A DNA stretch of 64,000 bases from Lachnospiraceae bacterium (lineage in GTDB: Bacteria > Bacillota > Clostridia > Lachnospirales > Lachnospiraceae), in assembly GCA_015057115.1 (NCBI GenBank), contig SVEZ01000012.1:1-64000 (forward strand), in the 5' to 3' direction. Below, piece after piece: positions 53,674 through 62,415 of the stretch. The notes below the pieces were generated by a model. It had not been told where the DNA came from, ran no database searches, and saw nothing but the letters and a program-made list of their open reading frames with translations. Every line of letters starts with the position of its first letter. Position 1 is the stretch's first letter. Position numbers and translations under genes: made by a program.

Positions 53674-54652
53674 AGAAGAAAAGACATTGCTGACCATTGA
53701 GCATCTGGTGAAATATTTTGATGTGAGTCAGAGCATTTTACATAAGGAATATGTACATGCGGTGGAAGACGTCAGCTTTGAAATTAAAAAGGGTGAAACT
53801 CTGGGACTGGTTGGAGAGTCCGGTTGTGGAAAGACAACTCTGGGACGAACCATTCTCAGATTATATGAGCCAACATCCGGTAAAATAACCTACGATGGCG
53901 GCATATTATACGATAAGTCGAGGGGCAGACAGCCGGATATGTTTGATTTCCGAAAGAAGATGCAGATGATATTTCAGGATCCCAGCGCATCTTTGGATCC
54001 TCGTATGACAGTTGGTGATATTATAGCGGAGCCATTGGATGTTCATAAGCTTTGCGCCAGCAGAAAGGATAGAACCGATCGTATCCATGAGCTTATTGAG
54101 AGGGTAGGTTTAACACAGGAACAGGCAAACCGTTATCCTCATGAGTTCTCCGGAGGACAGCAGCAGCGTATCGGTATTGCAAGAGCCCTTGCAGTAAGAC
54201 CGGAATTCATCGTATGTGATGAGCCGATTTCCGCATTGGACGTGTCCATCCAATCCCAGATCGTGAACATGTTGGAAGATATGCAGGAAGAAATGGGACT
54301 GACATACTTGTTCATCGCCCACGATATTAGTGTGGTACGTCACATTTCCAATCGTATCGGCGTTATGTATCTGGGAAGTATGGTAGAGCTGGCGGAGAGT
54401 TTTGAACTGAATCGGAACCCGATTCATCCATATACAAAGACGCTTTTGTCTGCGGTCCCCATTCCGGATCCGAAGAAGAGCAGACAACGTCAGCGAATTG
54501 TATTGCAGGGTGATATCCCGAGTCCGGTTAATCCCCCAAGCGGATGCCGTTTCCATACACGTTGCCCCTATGCGAAGGAGCAGTGTAAGATGGAAGTTCC
54601 GAAGTTCAGAGAAGTGGAACCGGGACACTTTGCTGCATGTCACATTATTTAA
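53666..54652 (+). CDS. oppF: Oligopeptide ABC transporter ATP-binding protein (OppF)
   Basis: 328 residues. Walker [18 protein letters not shown]-loop [16 protein letters not shown], signature [15 protein letters not shown], Walker [15 protein letters not shown] and switch FIAHDISVV. The C-terminal extension [16 protein letters not shown] with [14 protein letters not shown] and AACH carries the Cys set typical of OppF. It starts inside oppD (eight-base overlap), giving coupled translation of the two ATPases. The intercistronic hairpin before oppA follows its stop. Confidence 0.96.
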   Translation: MSKEEKTLLTIEHLVKYFDVSQSILHKEYVHAVEDVSFEIKKGETLGLVGESGCGKTTLGRTILRLYEPTSGKITYDGGILYDKSRGRQPDMFDFRKKMQMIFQDPSASLDPRMTVGDIIAEPLDVHKLCASRKDRTDRIHELIERVGLTQEQANRYPHEFSGGQQQRIGIARALAVRPEFIVCDEPISALDVSIQSQIVNMLEDMQEEMGLTYLFIAHDISVVRHISNRIGVMYLGSMVELAESFELNRNPIHPYTKTLLSAVPIPDPKKSRQRQRIVLQGDIPSPVNPPSGCRFHTRCPYAKEQCKMEVPKFREVEPGHFAACHII

Positions 54653-54661
54653 AACAGTTCA

Positions 54662-54679
54662 TTACAGCATTTGCTGTAA
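54662..54679 (+). promoter_or_regulatory. Intercistronic hairpin between oppF and oppA
   Basis: TTACAGCA (54662-54669), two bases, TGCTGTAA (54672-54679). No T-run follows directly, so it is more likely an mRNA-stabilising or processing structure at the 5' side of oppA than a terminator. Confidence 0.5.
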
Positions 54680-54703
54680 ATATAAAAAAAGGAGGCTTTT
54701 TTC

Positions 54704-56359
54704 ATGAAAAACGCTAAGAAACTACTTTCTCTTGGTTTGATGATCACCTTATCAGCCAGCTTGTTTGCAGGCTGTGGTGGCGACAGCAAATCCGGAGGAT
54801 CCGGAAGCAAGTCCGGTGGTAACACATTGACCGTAACCATCGCTTCCGAACCGGAGACCATTGACCCCACATTGAACTCCTCCATGGATGGTGCGACCTA
54901 TATTCTTCATACCTTTGAAGGTTTGATGAAATATGAGCCAACCTCCGATGGTGGTGCGGAAGCAAAAGAGGGTATGGCAGAGAGTTATGAAGTAAGTGAA
55001 GACCAGAAGACCTATACATTCCACATCAGAGAAGATGCGAAATGGTCCGACGGACAGCCTGTAACAGCGAATGACTTTGTTTATTCCTGGAGAAGACTTG
55101 TAAATCCTAAGACTGCAGCAGATTATGCAACCTACATCAACTGTGTAGAGAATGCAGAAGATATCGTTGCAGGAAACAAGGATCCGGAAGAACTTGGAGT
55201 AGAAGCTCCGGATGAGAAGACATTCGTAGTACATCTTGTTGCTCCTACAGCATATTTTGTAAGCTTCACAGCAGGTGCACAGCTTGTTCCTCTTCGTGAG
55301 GATATCGTTGAAGGTAATGAGAAATGGACCTTCGATCCAAAGACCTATGTATGTAACGGACCTTACAAGATGTCTGAGTGGAATCATGATGAGTCTCTTG
55401 TTATGGTAAAGAATGACAATTACTATGATATTGACAGTGTAAAGAATGACGGTATCACATGGAAATTGATGGCAGATGATAATACTATTTTAGCAGGTTT
55501 CCAGGGTAAAGAATTAGATATGATTACACAGGTTCCAGTTGATGAGACAGCCAGTCTTTTAGAGGATGGTACTTTGATTACCGTTCCACAGCTTGGTACT
55601 TACTGTATCGTATTCAACGTAGAGAAAGAGCCATTCAATGATCCTAAGGTACGTGAGGCATTCAGCCTTGCAATTGATAGAAACTATATCTGTGAAAAGG
55701 TTGTTATGACAGGAGTTGAGCCGGCGGGAGCATGGGTTCCAACCGGTATTGATAACGGAGCAGGCGGAGACTTCCGTAAAGATGGTGGTAACTACTACAG
55801 TATCGATAAGGCAGATTACGAAGCAAACTGCAAGAAAGCTAAAGAGCTTTTAGCAGAAGCTGGTTATCCGGATGGAAAAGGATTCCCTGTAATCGAGTAC
55901 TTATACAACACCATGGACTCTCATCAGAAGATTTACGAAGCACTGGAAAATATGTGGTCATCCGTTCTTGGTGTAACCGTTACAGGTCAGAACCAGGATT
56001 GGAACGTATTCTTATCCACACGTGAAACCGGTGATTTCCAGATTGCACGTCATGGATGGGTTGCAGACTTTAACGATGCTTTGAACTTCTTGGATATGTA
56101 CACAACCGCTAATATTGACGGAAACAACTATCCACGTTGGTCCAATGCAGATTATGATAAGGCCATCAGTGATTCTATTAAGGAACCCGATCCTGCAAAA
56201 CGTCAGGAGTACTTACACAAAGCAGAAGACTTGTTAATGGGCGACAGCACAATTGCACCTCTTTACTTCTATATGGATAAGTATTGCTTGCAGGATGGCA
56301 TCGAAGGATTGTATCATACACCACTTGGTTACTTCTTCTTAAAATACTGCACAAAATAA
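54704..56359 (+). CDS. oppA: Oligopeptide-binding lipoprotein (OppA)
   Basis: 551 residues. A lipoprotein signal peptide ends at ASLFAGCGG (modified Cys about 23), with a Ser/Gly/Lys linker after it. The SBP_bac_5 fold shows LTVTIASEPETIDPTLNSSM at the start, YTFHIREDAKWSDGQPVTAN, FVYSWRRLVNPKTAA, and the C-terminal APLYFYMDKYCL. Anchored on the outer membrane face of the cell, it binds peptides for the OppBCDF channel. Ribosome site AAAGGAGG is strong. Unlike many opp operons, the binding-protein gene is last, after a small hairpin. Confidence 0.96.
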   Translation: MKNAKKLLSLGLMITLSASLFAGCGGDSKSGGSGSKSGGNTLTVTIASEPETIDPTLNSSMDGATYILHTFEGLMKYEPTSDGGAEAKEGMAESYEVSEDQKTYTFHIREDAKWSDGQPVTANDFVYSWRRLVNPKTAADYATYINCVENAEDIVAGNKDPEELGVEAPDEKTFVVHLVAPTAYFVSFTAGAQLVPLREDIVEGNEKWTFDPKTYVCNGPYKMSEWNHDESLVMVKNDNYYDIDSVKNDGITWKLMADDNTILAGFQGKELDMITQVPVDETASLLEDGTLITVPQLGTYCIVFNVEKEPFNDPKVREAFSLAIDRNYICEKVVMTGVEPAGAWVPTGIDNGAGGDFRKDGGNYYSIDKADYEANCKKAKELLAEAGYPDGKGFPVIEYLYNTMDSHQKIYEALENMWSSVLGVTVTGQNQDWNVFLSTRETGDFQIARHGWVADFNDALNFLDMYTTANIDGNNYPRWSNADYDKAISDSIKEPDPAKRQEYLHKAEDLLMGDSTIAPLYFYMDKYCLQDGIEGLYHTPLGYFFLKYCTK

Positions 56360-56370
56360 GTTGGCAGGAA

Positions 56371-56402
56371 AAAGAGATCGGCGTAAGTCGGTCTCTTTTT
56401 TC
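56371..56402 (+). terminator. Rho-independent terminator of the opp operon
   Basis: AAAGAGATCGGC, loop GTAA, GTCGGTCTCTTTTTTC, with two G-T pairs and six T. Confidence 0.88.
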
Positions 56403-56537
56403 TTTGCATGCAAAAACTTTGTGCTTTTTTTTTGAAAAAATAGCGAAGATTATTCTCCCTGTCCTCAAATACTGTTATAATATAATAGGCTTTATTCTAG
56501 TATAAAGTCAGTTTGATAGTATGCAGGGGGAACTGCG

Positions 56538-57938
56538 ATGAGTCCGTGGAAAAAGAGAAAGAATTCATTATCCTTCCGACTACCGGCTTTTTTTGTGAGC
56601 ATTACAGTAGTATTGGTAGGCTGCGTCCTGTTTGGTGTGTATTACCAGTTTAAGGCAAGGATGATTGATGAATATAGCAGAATGGCAAAGGGCGCAACTG
56701 CGCTTATGGCGGAAGAAATCGATCCGGAAAAAGTGGACGATTATCTGAATAAGAATTTTAAGATGAAAGAGTACCGGAAAATTCTGAAGAGATTTTATGC
56801 CCTGAAGAATAATTATCCGGATGCAATTTACATGTATGTGTACCGGGTGACGGAAGAAGGCGGCCTGGTTATTTTTGATTTGGAAAGTGAAGAAGGGGTA
56901 GAAGCAGATAACCCCGGGGATATTTATGAACTGGACGAAGCATTTATCCCTTACAAACAGGACTTAATGGAAGGCAAAGAAGTTCCTATTTTGACCGGCC
57001 AGACGGAGTATGGATATGTTTTAACTTATATGCGACCGGTTTTTGACAGTGAAGGAAATTATCAGTGTCATGTTTGTGTGGATTTTTCCATGGACTATTT
57101 GCATGAGCATACGTTGGTGTTTATTTTCCGCACCGTATTGCTTTTGACGGTAGTGGTTTCTTTGGTTTTAATTTGGGGCGTTCGTGCAATTCGAAGAAAT
57201 ATTACCGGACCCATCAATAAGATGTCCAAGTGTACGGAGAATTTTAAATACGAAACAGAGGAAGACCGGCTGAATAATATCGCCATGCTGGAAGAAATCA
57301 ATATACAGAAGCAGGATGAGATTGGAAAACTCTACAATGTGTTGATGTCCACCTTGAAGGAAAGTCATTACTATATGTCGAATCTGAGCCGTGCCCGCCA
57401 TGATATTGAGACCAAGAGCGAGGAATTGGATCAGATGAGTGCAACAGCCATGCGAGATTCCCTTACTCACGTTGGAAGTAAGTATGCCTATGAGAAAGAG
57501 GCGGAGAAGTTAACTGCGGAAATCGTAGAAGGAAATGCCTGCTTTGCTGTTGTTATGGTGGATGCCAACAATTTGAAATATGTAAATGATACTTGCGGAC
57601 ACAAGGAAGGTGACAGTTACATTCAAGGATGTTGCAAGATTGTATGTAATGTGTATAAGCATTCCCCGGTATTTAGAGTGGGTGGCGACGAATTTGTTGC
57701 CGTTTTACGTGGCGATGATTATGAGAACCGCCACGAGAAGATGGAAGAGGTCAGAAGGATTTTTATGGACACCTTCCAACAGACAGACAAAGAAGTGTGG
57801 GAGCGGTATTCTGCATCAGTGGGAATGGCAGATTATACTTCCGAGGATGAGAGCGTAGAGCAGGTATTCAAACGTGCGGATGCCGCAATGTACGAGTACA
57901 AGGCAGCGTTTAAAGAAAAGTACGGAAGTTACCGTTGA
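56538..57938 (+). CDS. Membrane diguanylate cyclase with extracytoplasmic sensor and HAMP (GGDEF)
   Basis: 466 residues. One helix (about 18-40), an extracytoplasmic domain (about 41-190, Cache-like, with YPDAIYMYVYRVTEEGGLVI), a second helix (VFIFRTVLLLTVVVSLVLIW), and a HAMP segment RRNITGPINKMSKC. The GGDEF domain follows: RDSLTHVGSKYAYEKEAEKL, VMVDANNLKYVNDTCGHKEG, and the active loop FRVGGDEFVAVL. All catalytic residues for cyclic-di-GMP synthesis are present; no RxxD inhibitory site is seen before the loop. Start ATG 56538 follows CAGGGGGA. A TATAAT at 56476-56481 is a possible -10. The ligand is unknown. Confidence 0.93.
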   Translation: MSPWKKRKNSLSFRLPAFFVSITVVLVGCVLFGVYYQFKARMIDEYSRMAKGATALMAEEIDPEKVDDYLNKNFKMKEYRKILKRFYALKNNYPDAIYMYVYRVTEEGGLVIFDLESEEGVEADNPGDIYELDEAFIPYKQDLMEGKEVPILTGQTEYGYVLTYMRPVFDSEGNYQCHVCVDFSMDYLHEHTLVFIFRTVLLLTVVVSLVLIWGVRAIRRNITGPINKMSKCTENFKYETEEDRLNNIAMLEEINIQKQDEIGKLYNVLMSTLKESHYYMSNLSRARHDIETKSEELDQMSATAMRDSLTHVGSKYAYEKEAEKLTAEIVEGNACFAVVMVDANNLKYVNDTCGHKEGDSYIQGCCKIVCNVYKHSPVFRVGGDEFVAVLRGDDYENRHEKMEEVRRIFMDTFQQTDKEVWERYSASVGMADYTSEDESVEQVFKRADAAMYEYKAAFKEKYGSYR

Positions 57939-57974
57939 TTTAAAAGACAGGGAAACGGACAAAGGAGAGCAGCT

Positions 57975-59060
57975 ATGAATTTTGAGGAGTTTTTAAAGAG
58001 TAATCGAATCAGGGTAAACCGATACTTAAATAAGGTGCTTTGGATAGGAAGTCTGGTGGGAGTGTTGCTTGCTCTCGGAATCTGGCTGCAGTTTTATCGC
58101 AGTGTTTCCTACGAGTCTTGCTTTATAATTTCCGGAATCATGGTGATATTGGCAACAATTCACACTATAATGATGAACCGTAAGCCGGAATCCAGAAAAA
58201 CCAGCTATTTTGCATTGCTGGTTATGGATGTTTTGCTGGTTTTTATGGTAAAAGTGAATGTTGGAATTCGTATTACCTGGTTTGTAATTCCTCTTTTGAG
58301 TCTATTATTCTGTGATCTTCGATTATATTTTCTGGCGTCGGTCACGAATTTTGTCTGCATGACAGCATCCAGTGTAATTATTTCACCGGTTTATGCTCGG
58401 CTGCGGGTGGATTTTGACAAACCCCTTCAATTTTTCAAAAGCTATTACAGTGGCATGGTAATCGAAATGATAATCATGCTTATTGCAGGTTATGGTCTAT
58501 ATAAGATGATGCGGGTATATTTTGAAAGCGTTGATGAAGAAAACAAGCGGGAGGAATATTTGCTGCAGATTTCTTTAACAGATGGTCTGACCGGACTTAG
58601 TAATCGACGCTGTTATGAAGAAGATGTTTCTCTTTACGGGAAGTCTTGTCCGGAGGGAGATTTTGTATTATTCTCCATGGATATTAATGGGTTGAAAACC
58701 GCTAATGATACCATGGGACATGTAGCAGGAGATGAGTTAATCATTGCTGCTGCAGATTGTATTTTACGAACCATTGGTGAAAAAGGAAAAGCCTACCGGG
58801 TAGGCGGTGATGAATTTACTGTAATCTACCACGGTAACGATTATAAAGAAGTTTGGGAAGCGCTTTCCAATCGGATTTCAGAATGGCATGGCAACTATAA
58901 TCAGAGTCTGGCATTAGCCATCGGCTATGCAGCCAGCAAAGATTATCCGGGGCTAACAATTAATGAATTGGAGAGACATGCCGATCAGATGATGTATTCC
59001 GAAAAAGAGCACTTTTACACCCTGGAGGGACACGATCGCAGGAGAAAACGCGAGAAATAA
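57975..59060 (+). CDS. Membrane diguanylate cyclase (GGDEF)
   Basis: 361 residues. About five or six N-terminal helices (residues 20-190) with short loops, then a GGDEF domain: SLTDGLTGLSNRRCYEEDVS, FSMDINGLKTANDTMGHVAG and YRVGGDEFTVIYHG. The catalytic motif is intact and no RxxD inhibitory site is visible. It follows the preceding cyclase by 36 bases, with AAAGGAG before ATG 57975, so both are probably one unit. The membrane part resembles multi-helix sensors of membrane state. With the REC-HD-GYP protein at 24 kb the window encodes both synthesis and breakdown of cyclic-di-GMP. Confidence 0.93.
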   Translation: MNFEEFLKSNRIRVNRYLNKVLWIGSLVGVLLALGIWLQFYRSVSYESCFIISGIMVILATIHTIMMNRKPESRKTSYFALLVMDVLLVFMVKVNVGIRITWFVIPLLSLLFCDLRLYFLASVTNFVCMTASSVIISPVYARLRVDFDKPLQFFKSYYSGMVIEMIIMLIAGYGLYKMMRVYFESVDEENKREEYLLQISLTDGLTGLSNRRCYEEDVSLYGKSCPEGDFVLFSMDINGLKTANDTMGHVAGDELIIAAADCILRTIGEKGKAYRVGGDEFTVIYHGNDYKEVWEALSNRISEWHGNYNQSLALAIGYAASKDYPGLTINELERHADQMMYSEKEHFYTLEGHDRRRKREK

Positions 59061-59097
59061 AAGCATCACCCCGTAGAAAAATGCAGGAGGCGTTTAC

Positions 59098-59637
59098 ATG
59101 AAGACAAAATCCATGACCCGTGCAGACTGGCAGAGGTTATACAAAAGAAAGGTGTCGATTTATGATTATCAATATGAGGGCAGAAACGGCAAGATTGCGC
59201 TTTTGACCATTCAGGAGCTAAGGGCACCGCTGGTAATCAGTTATGGCAACCGTCGTGTGAAACTGGCGGATGTGGGTTATACCTGGCTGCAAATGGCTTT
59301 TGAAGATGAGTACTTCTGGGTCACTGCCATGTTTGACGATAAGGATGAGTTGAAAGAAATCTACGTGGATATGACGGATGGCAACATTTTGGATGCGGAT
59401 GATCCGTATTTTCGGGATATGTACTTGGATTATGTGATTTTGCAGGGGGATATTCTGGAAATGGATTTGGATGAATTGGAAGAAGCCTATGATTACGGAG
59501 AAATCACGAAGGAACAGTACGAACGCACTCTCTCAGAGGGTGAGAAGGTATGGGAGTATCTGACACGGAATGCGGGAAAATTGACGGAACTTGTAAAGAC
59601 GGAGCAGAAGCGGCTAAAGAGCATGGAGAGCCATTAG
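59098..59637 (+). CDS. DUF402 family protein
   Basis: 179 residues. The DUF402 signature is visible: WLQMAFEDEYFWVTAMFDDK, then EIYVDMTDGNILDADDPYFR and DMYLDYVILQGDILEMDLDE. This gives the conserved Y-x-D, D-D-P and L-D acidic set that in characterised members (NtdP of Gram-positive cocci, FomD) binds divalent metal and hydrolyses nucleoside phosphates or nucleotidyl esters. The substrate here is unknown. The tail is helical. Start ATG 59098 follows GCAGGAGG. It follows the second cyclase by 37 bases and precedes a GNAT by 28. Confidence 0.85.
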   Translation: MKTKSMTRADWQRLYKRKVSIYDYQYEGRNGKIALLTIQELRAPLVISYGNRRVKLADVGYTWLQMAFEDEYFWVTAMFDDKDELKEIYVDMTDGNILDADDPYFRDMYLDYVILQGDILEMDLDELEEAYDYGEITKEQYERTLSEGEKVWEYLTRNAGKLTELVKTEQKRLKSMESH

Positions 59638-59665
59638 ATAAGAGACATAGAAAGGAGACGGGAAG

Positions 59666-60178
59666 ATGGAACTGATTAGACCATGTGAGAAGTATGTAGA
59701 ACAATATCGGGAGGCTATTCGCGAGGATGAGAAGTTTCGCCCCAGGGCGGAGAAAATGTATGCGAATCCGGATACGGTGGTGGAGCAGTCCAAAAGGTTT
59801 GAAGCAGGAGTAGAGCTGCCAATGGGATATGTAAGGCAGACAACGTTTTGGTTAATCGATGATGGAAGATTTATTGGAGAAATCGGTGTACGTCATTCAC
59901 TGACACCGTTTCTTTTGCGTTATGGCGGAAATATCGGATATGTGGTACGCTATTCGGAAAGTGGAAAGGGGTATTGCACGAAGATGCTTGCTATGGCCCT
60001 TGCCTATTGTAGAGATGAATTAAAGTTAGATAAGGTGCTGATTACCTGCGATGACGACAATTATGCATCCGCTGCGGTAATTGAGAAAAACGGCGGTGTT
60101 ATGGAAAATAAGGTAATCAATCATCTGGATAGAGGAACTGTCACTACCAGGCGTTATTATATAAGCCTTTTGCAGTAG
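59666..60178 (+). CDS. GNAT-family N-acetyltransferase (COG3981-like)
   Basis: 170 residues. The acetyl-CoA loop is SESGKGYCTKMLAMALAYC, the preceding strand GNIGYVVR, and the C-terminal part CDDDNYASAAVIEKNGG followed by TTRRYYISLLQ. N-terminal ELIRPCEKYVEQYREAIRED and FIGEIGVRHSLTPFLLRYGG are typical of COG3981. It is a paralogue of the protein at 219-725, sharing the GxIGY...GKGY...N.ASA..I.KNGG framework. Substrate unknown. Start ATG 59666 follows AAAGGAG. Confidence 0.87.
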   Translation: MELIRPCEKYVEQYREAIREDEKFRPRAEKMYANPDTVVEQSKRFEAGVELPMGYVRQTTFWLIDDGRFIGEIGVRHSLTPFLLRYGGNIGYVVRYSESGKGYCTKMLAMALAYCRDELKLDKVLITCDDDNYASAAVIEKNGGVMENKVINHLDRGTVTTRRYYISLLQ

Positions 60179-60218
60179 ATTTTGCTAGACTTTAGGAACA
60201 GAGTGTTTTATAGTAAAA

Positions 60219-61151
60219 ATGAGGATAATGGGAATGACGAAAAAAATATATCTTGCGCCTATGGAAGGCATTACCGGCCATATTTTCCGGCGGGCGTATC
60301 ATCAGAAGATAAATGGAAATATAGACAAGTATTTTACGCCATTTATCTCGCCGAATCAGAATCAGTGTATGAGTAATCGGGAGCGGAAGGACATTTTACC
60401 GGAAAACAATCCGGGGATGAATCTTGTGCCTCAGATTTTAACCAAGGATGCGGGGCGGTTTGTGGATACGGCAAAAGAGTTGGCAGAGTACGGTTACAGG
60501 GAAGTGAATCTGAATTTGGGATGTCCCTCCGGAACCGTGGCATCTAAGAAAAAGGGAGCGGGGATGCTTTCGGATCTTGCATTTTTGGAAGGCTTTTTGG
60601 ACGAAATTTTTGAAAAAACGCCGATTCCAATATCCATCAAAACCCGGTTGGGTATAGCGTCGGAAGCGGAGTGGGAACCCCTTTTTTCCCTATATTGCAA
60701 GTATCCGGTAGCGGAACTGATTGTACATGCAAGATTGCTAAATGACTTCTATTCCGGGGGTGTGCGTAAGGATTGCTTTTGGAAGGCATGTGAAAAAGCG
60801 CCATTTCCCATGGTTTTTAACGGGGATATATTTCTGGCGGAGGATGCAATGTCCGAAGTCGGATTTGAAGAGGGCGCTATTATGCTGGGGCGTGGGGTTT
60901 TGCAAAATCCATGTCTTTCTTTGGAAATTCAGGGGGAGAAACCGGTGGACCTTCGAGGGTTTCATAATCAGCTTTTGCAGGATTATCGGGAAGAAATGTC
61001 TGGGGAGACACCAACCTTGCAGAAGATGAAGGAGCTTTGGAGCCATTTGATTTTGTCCTATCCGGATGCAAAGAAAGAATACAAAGCGATTCGAAAAAGT
61101 AAAACCATTGCCGAGTATGAGACTGCTGTAGCACGCATATTAGGGGCATGA
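60219..61151 (+). CDS. tRNA-dihydrouridine synthase
   Basis: 310 residues, FMN TIM barrel. It opens IYLAPMEGITGHIFRRAY and has VNLNLGCPSGTVASKKKGAGM with the catalytic Cys region, PIPISIKTRLG, ELIVHARLLNDFYSG and GAIMLGRGVLQNPCL, all family marks. It reduces specific uridines in tRNA to dihydrouridine with NADPH. The start is uncertain: ATG 60219, 60228 and 60234 are all in frame, and AGGA and GGGA lie before the last two; 60228 or 60234 may be the true start. The closest named subgroup cannot be set with confidence. Confidence 0.9.
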   Translation: MRIMGMTKKIYLAPMEGITGHIFRRAYHQKINGNIDKYFTPFISPNQNQCMSNRERKDILPENNPGMNLVPQILTKDAGRFVDTAKELAEYGYREVNLNLGCPSGTVASKKKGAGMLSDLAFLEGFLDEIFEKTPIPISIKTRLGIASEAEWEPLFSLYCKYPVAELIVHARLLNDFYSGGVRKDCFWKACEKAPFPMVFNGDIFLAEDAMSEVGFEEGAIMLGRGVLQNPCLSLEIQGEKPVDLRGFHNQLLQDYREEMSGETPTLQKMKELWSHLILSYPDAKKEYKAIRKSKTIAEYETAVARILGA

Positions 61152-61196
61152 TGGGGAATGAAAGGGAATGAGTATATAAGTAAAAGGAGAAGGAAA

Positions 61197-62066
61197 ATGG
61201 AAAAACGATTGAACTCAACGAAGTATGTAATGTTGCAGATGGTGGCAGCCGCTTTTTTATCCAGTAACGGTATCTGGGTACGATTCAGTTCCTTGGGATT
61301 GCTTAATACCGGATTCTATCGTATGGTGTTTGCCATCATTTTTTTACTGCCTATGGCGTGGAAAGAAATTCCCGCATTAAAAAAGAAAGACTGGATTATT
61401 CTGTTTTTTGCCGGCGCCTTTCTTGCAGGAGACATTGCGGTTTTCAATTTTGCCATGACCAAAACCAGTTTGGCAAATGCGAATTTACTTGTAAATATGA
61501 CGCCATTTGTTATTATGCCAGTGTCCTATTTCCTGTTTAAGGAAAAAATACCGAAGTTTTTCTTTGTGGGAGCGTTGGTGGCAATAGCCGGAGTTGTTAT
61601 TTTAATCTGCGGAAAGGCGGCACCAACCAGTACCAATTATTGGGGGGATATTTTGGCATTTGTGGCTATGTTTTTCTACGCAGTGTACATATTAATCACG
61701 TATCGAATGCGAGATCGACTTCCGGGAAATGCCATTATGTTTGGATGTACTGTATCCGCATGTATTTGTCTTTTCATCATCGCAGGTATTGGGGAAGGAA
61801 ATCAGATTCCCACTACTTGGAATCAGTTTTGGCCACTGCTTTGTTTGGGAATTTGCCAGCAGGCAATCGGACAGGGACTGTTCGTACACTGCCAGGGTAA
61901 GCTTAGCGTGAATCTTACGTCGGTTATTACCTTATCTCAACCGGCTATCGCGGCCATCTATTCGTTCCTGATTTTCGGGGAGAAGCTGAGTATGGTTGAG
62001 ATTCTGGGTATTGTGATTGTGGTTATCGGTATTTTCCTGGTGAAGATGCAGTATCAGAAGAAATAA
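61197..62066 (+). CDS. EamA/DMT-family transporter
   Basis: 289 residues with about ten hydrophobic helices in two repeated EamA halves. The first includes MLQMVAAAFLSSNGIWVRFS and GFYRMVFAIIFLLPMA; the motif FNFAMTKTSLANANLLVNMTP is characteristic of helix 3-4. The second half includes GDILAFVAMFFYAVYIL and TSVITLSQPAIAAIYSFLIFGE. DMT proteins export or import metabolites or amino acids; the substrate is unknown. Start ATG 61197 follows AAAGGAGA; an in-frame ATG at 61158 has no such site. Confidence 0.9.
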   Translation: MEKRLNSTKYVMLQMVAAAFLSSNGIWVRFSSLGLLNTGFYRMVFAIIFLLPMAWKEIPALKKKDWIILFFAGAFLAGDIAVFNFAMTKTSLANANLLVNMTPFVIMPVSYFLFKEKIPKFFFVGALVAIAGVVILICGKAAPTSTNYWGDILAFVAMFFYAVYILITYRMRDRLPGNAIMFGCTVSACICLFIIAGIGEGNQIPTTWNQFWPLLCLGICQQAIGQGLFVHCQGKLSVNLTSVITLSQPAIAAIYSFLIFGEKLSMVEILGIVIVVIGIFLVKMQYQKK

Positions 62067-62070
62067 TGTG

Positions 62071-62120
62071 AAGAAGAAACAGGCATTGTTGAAAATTTAC
62101 AATGCTTGTTTCTTCTTTGT
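62071..62120 (+). terminator. Rho-independent terminator after the EamA gene
   Basis: AAGAAGAAACAGGCATTGT (62071-62089) pairs with ACAATGCTTGTTTCTTCTT (62099-62117) across a nine-base loop, followed by T-rich sequence. Confidence 0.9.
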
Positions 62121-62250
62121 TTTTATTGCATTTGACTGCTTGAATTATTGTTTAGAATGTGTTATTCTTTGCCTATCAATAGAGGGGAAACTCTCATTTT
62201 TATGTGCGATCGCACATTTCTTTTACATGTAAGATGTTCAGAAGATTTCT

Positions 62251-62415
62251 ATGAAAGACATCCTGCAACACATGACAATCAAATGGGAAGAGGGGAAGCC
62301 GGTTGTGAATGGATTGCATCAAGGTTCTATTTTGGTGTATAATTTTAGTGGAATAAGATGTTCCATTTTGTTGGTTTTTCCGATTACGTCAAATGAGAAA
62401 GGAAGAGAAAAATGA
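62251..62415 (+). CDS. Possible small ORF overlapping the Rpn gene start
   Basis: 54 codons from ATG 62251 (MKDILQHMTIKWEEGKPVVN onward), ending in TGA 62413-62415, which overlaps the ATG of the next gene (62412). The overlap resembles translational coupling, but only a weak AGAAG precedes it and the product is not recognised. The rest of 62120-62411 shows no other feature, apart from a pseudo-palindrome GTGCGATCGCAC at 62203. Confidence 0.25.
   Translation: MKDILQHMTIKWEEGKPVVNGLHQGSILVYNFSGIRCSILLVFPITSNEKGREK

Noticed and set aside
62148-62342. Open frame of 64 codons before the Rpn gene
   Set aside because: No ribosome site and no recognisable product; it begins near the terminator of the EamA gene.
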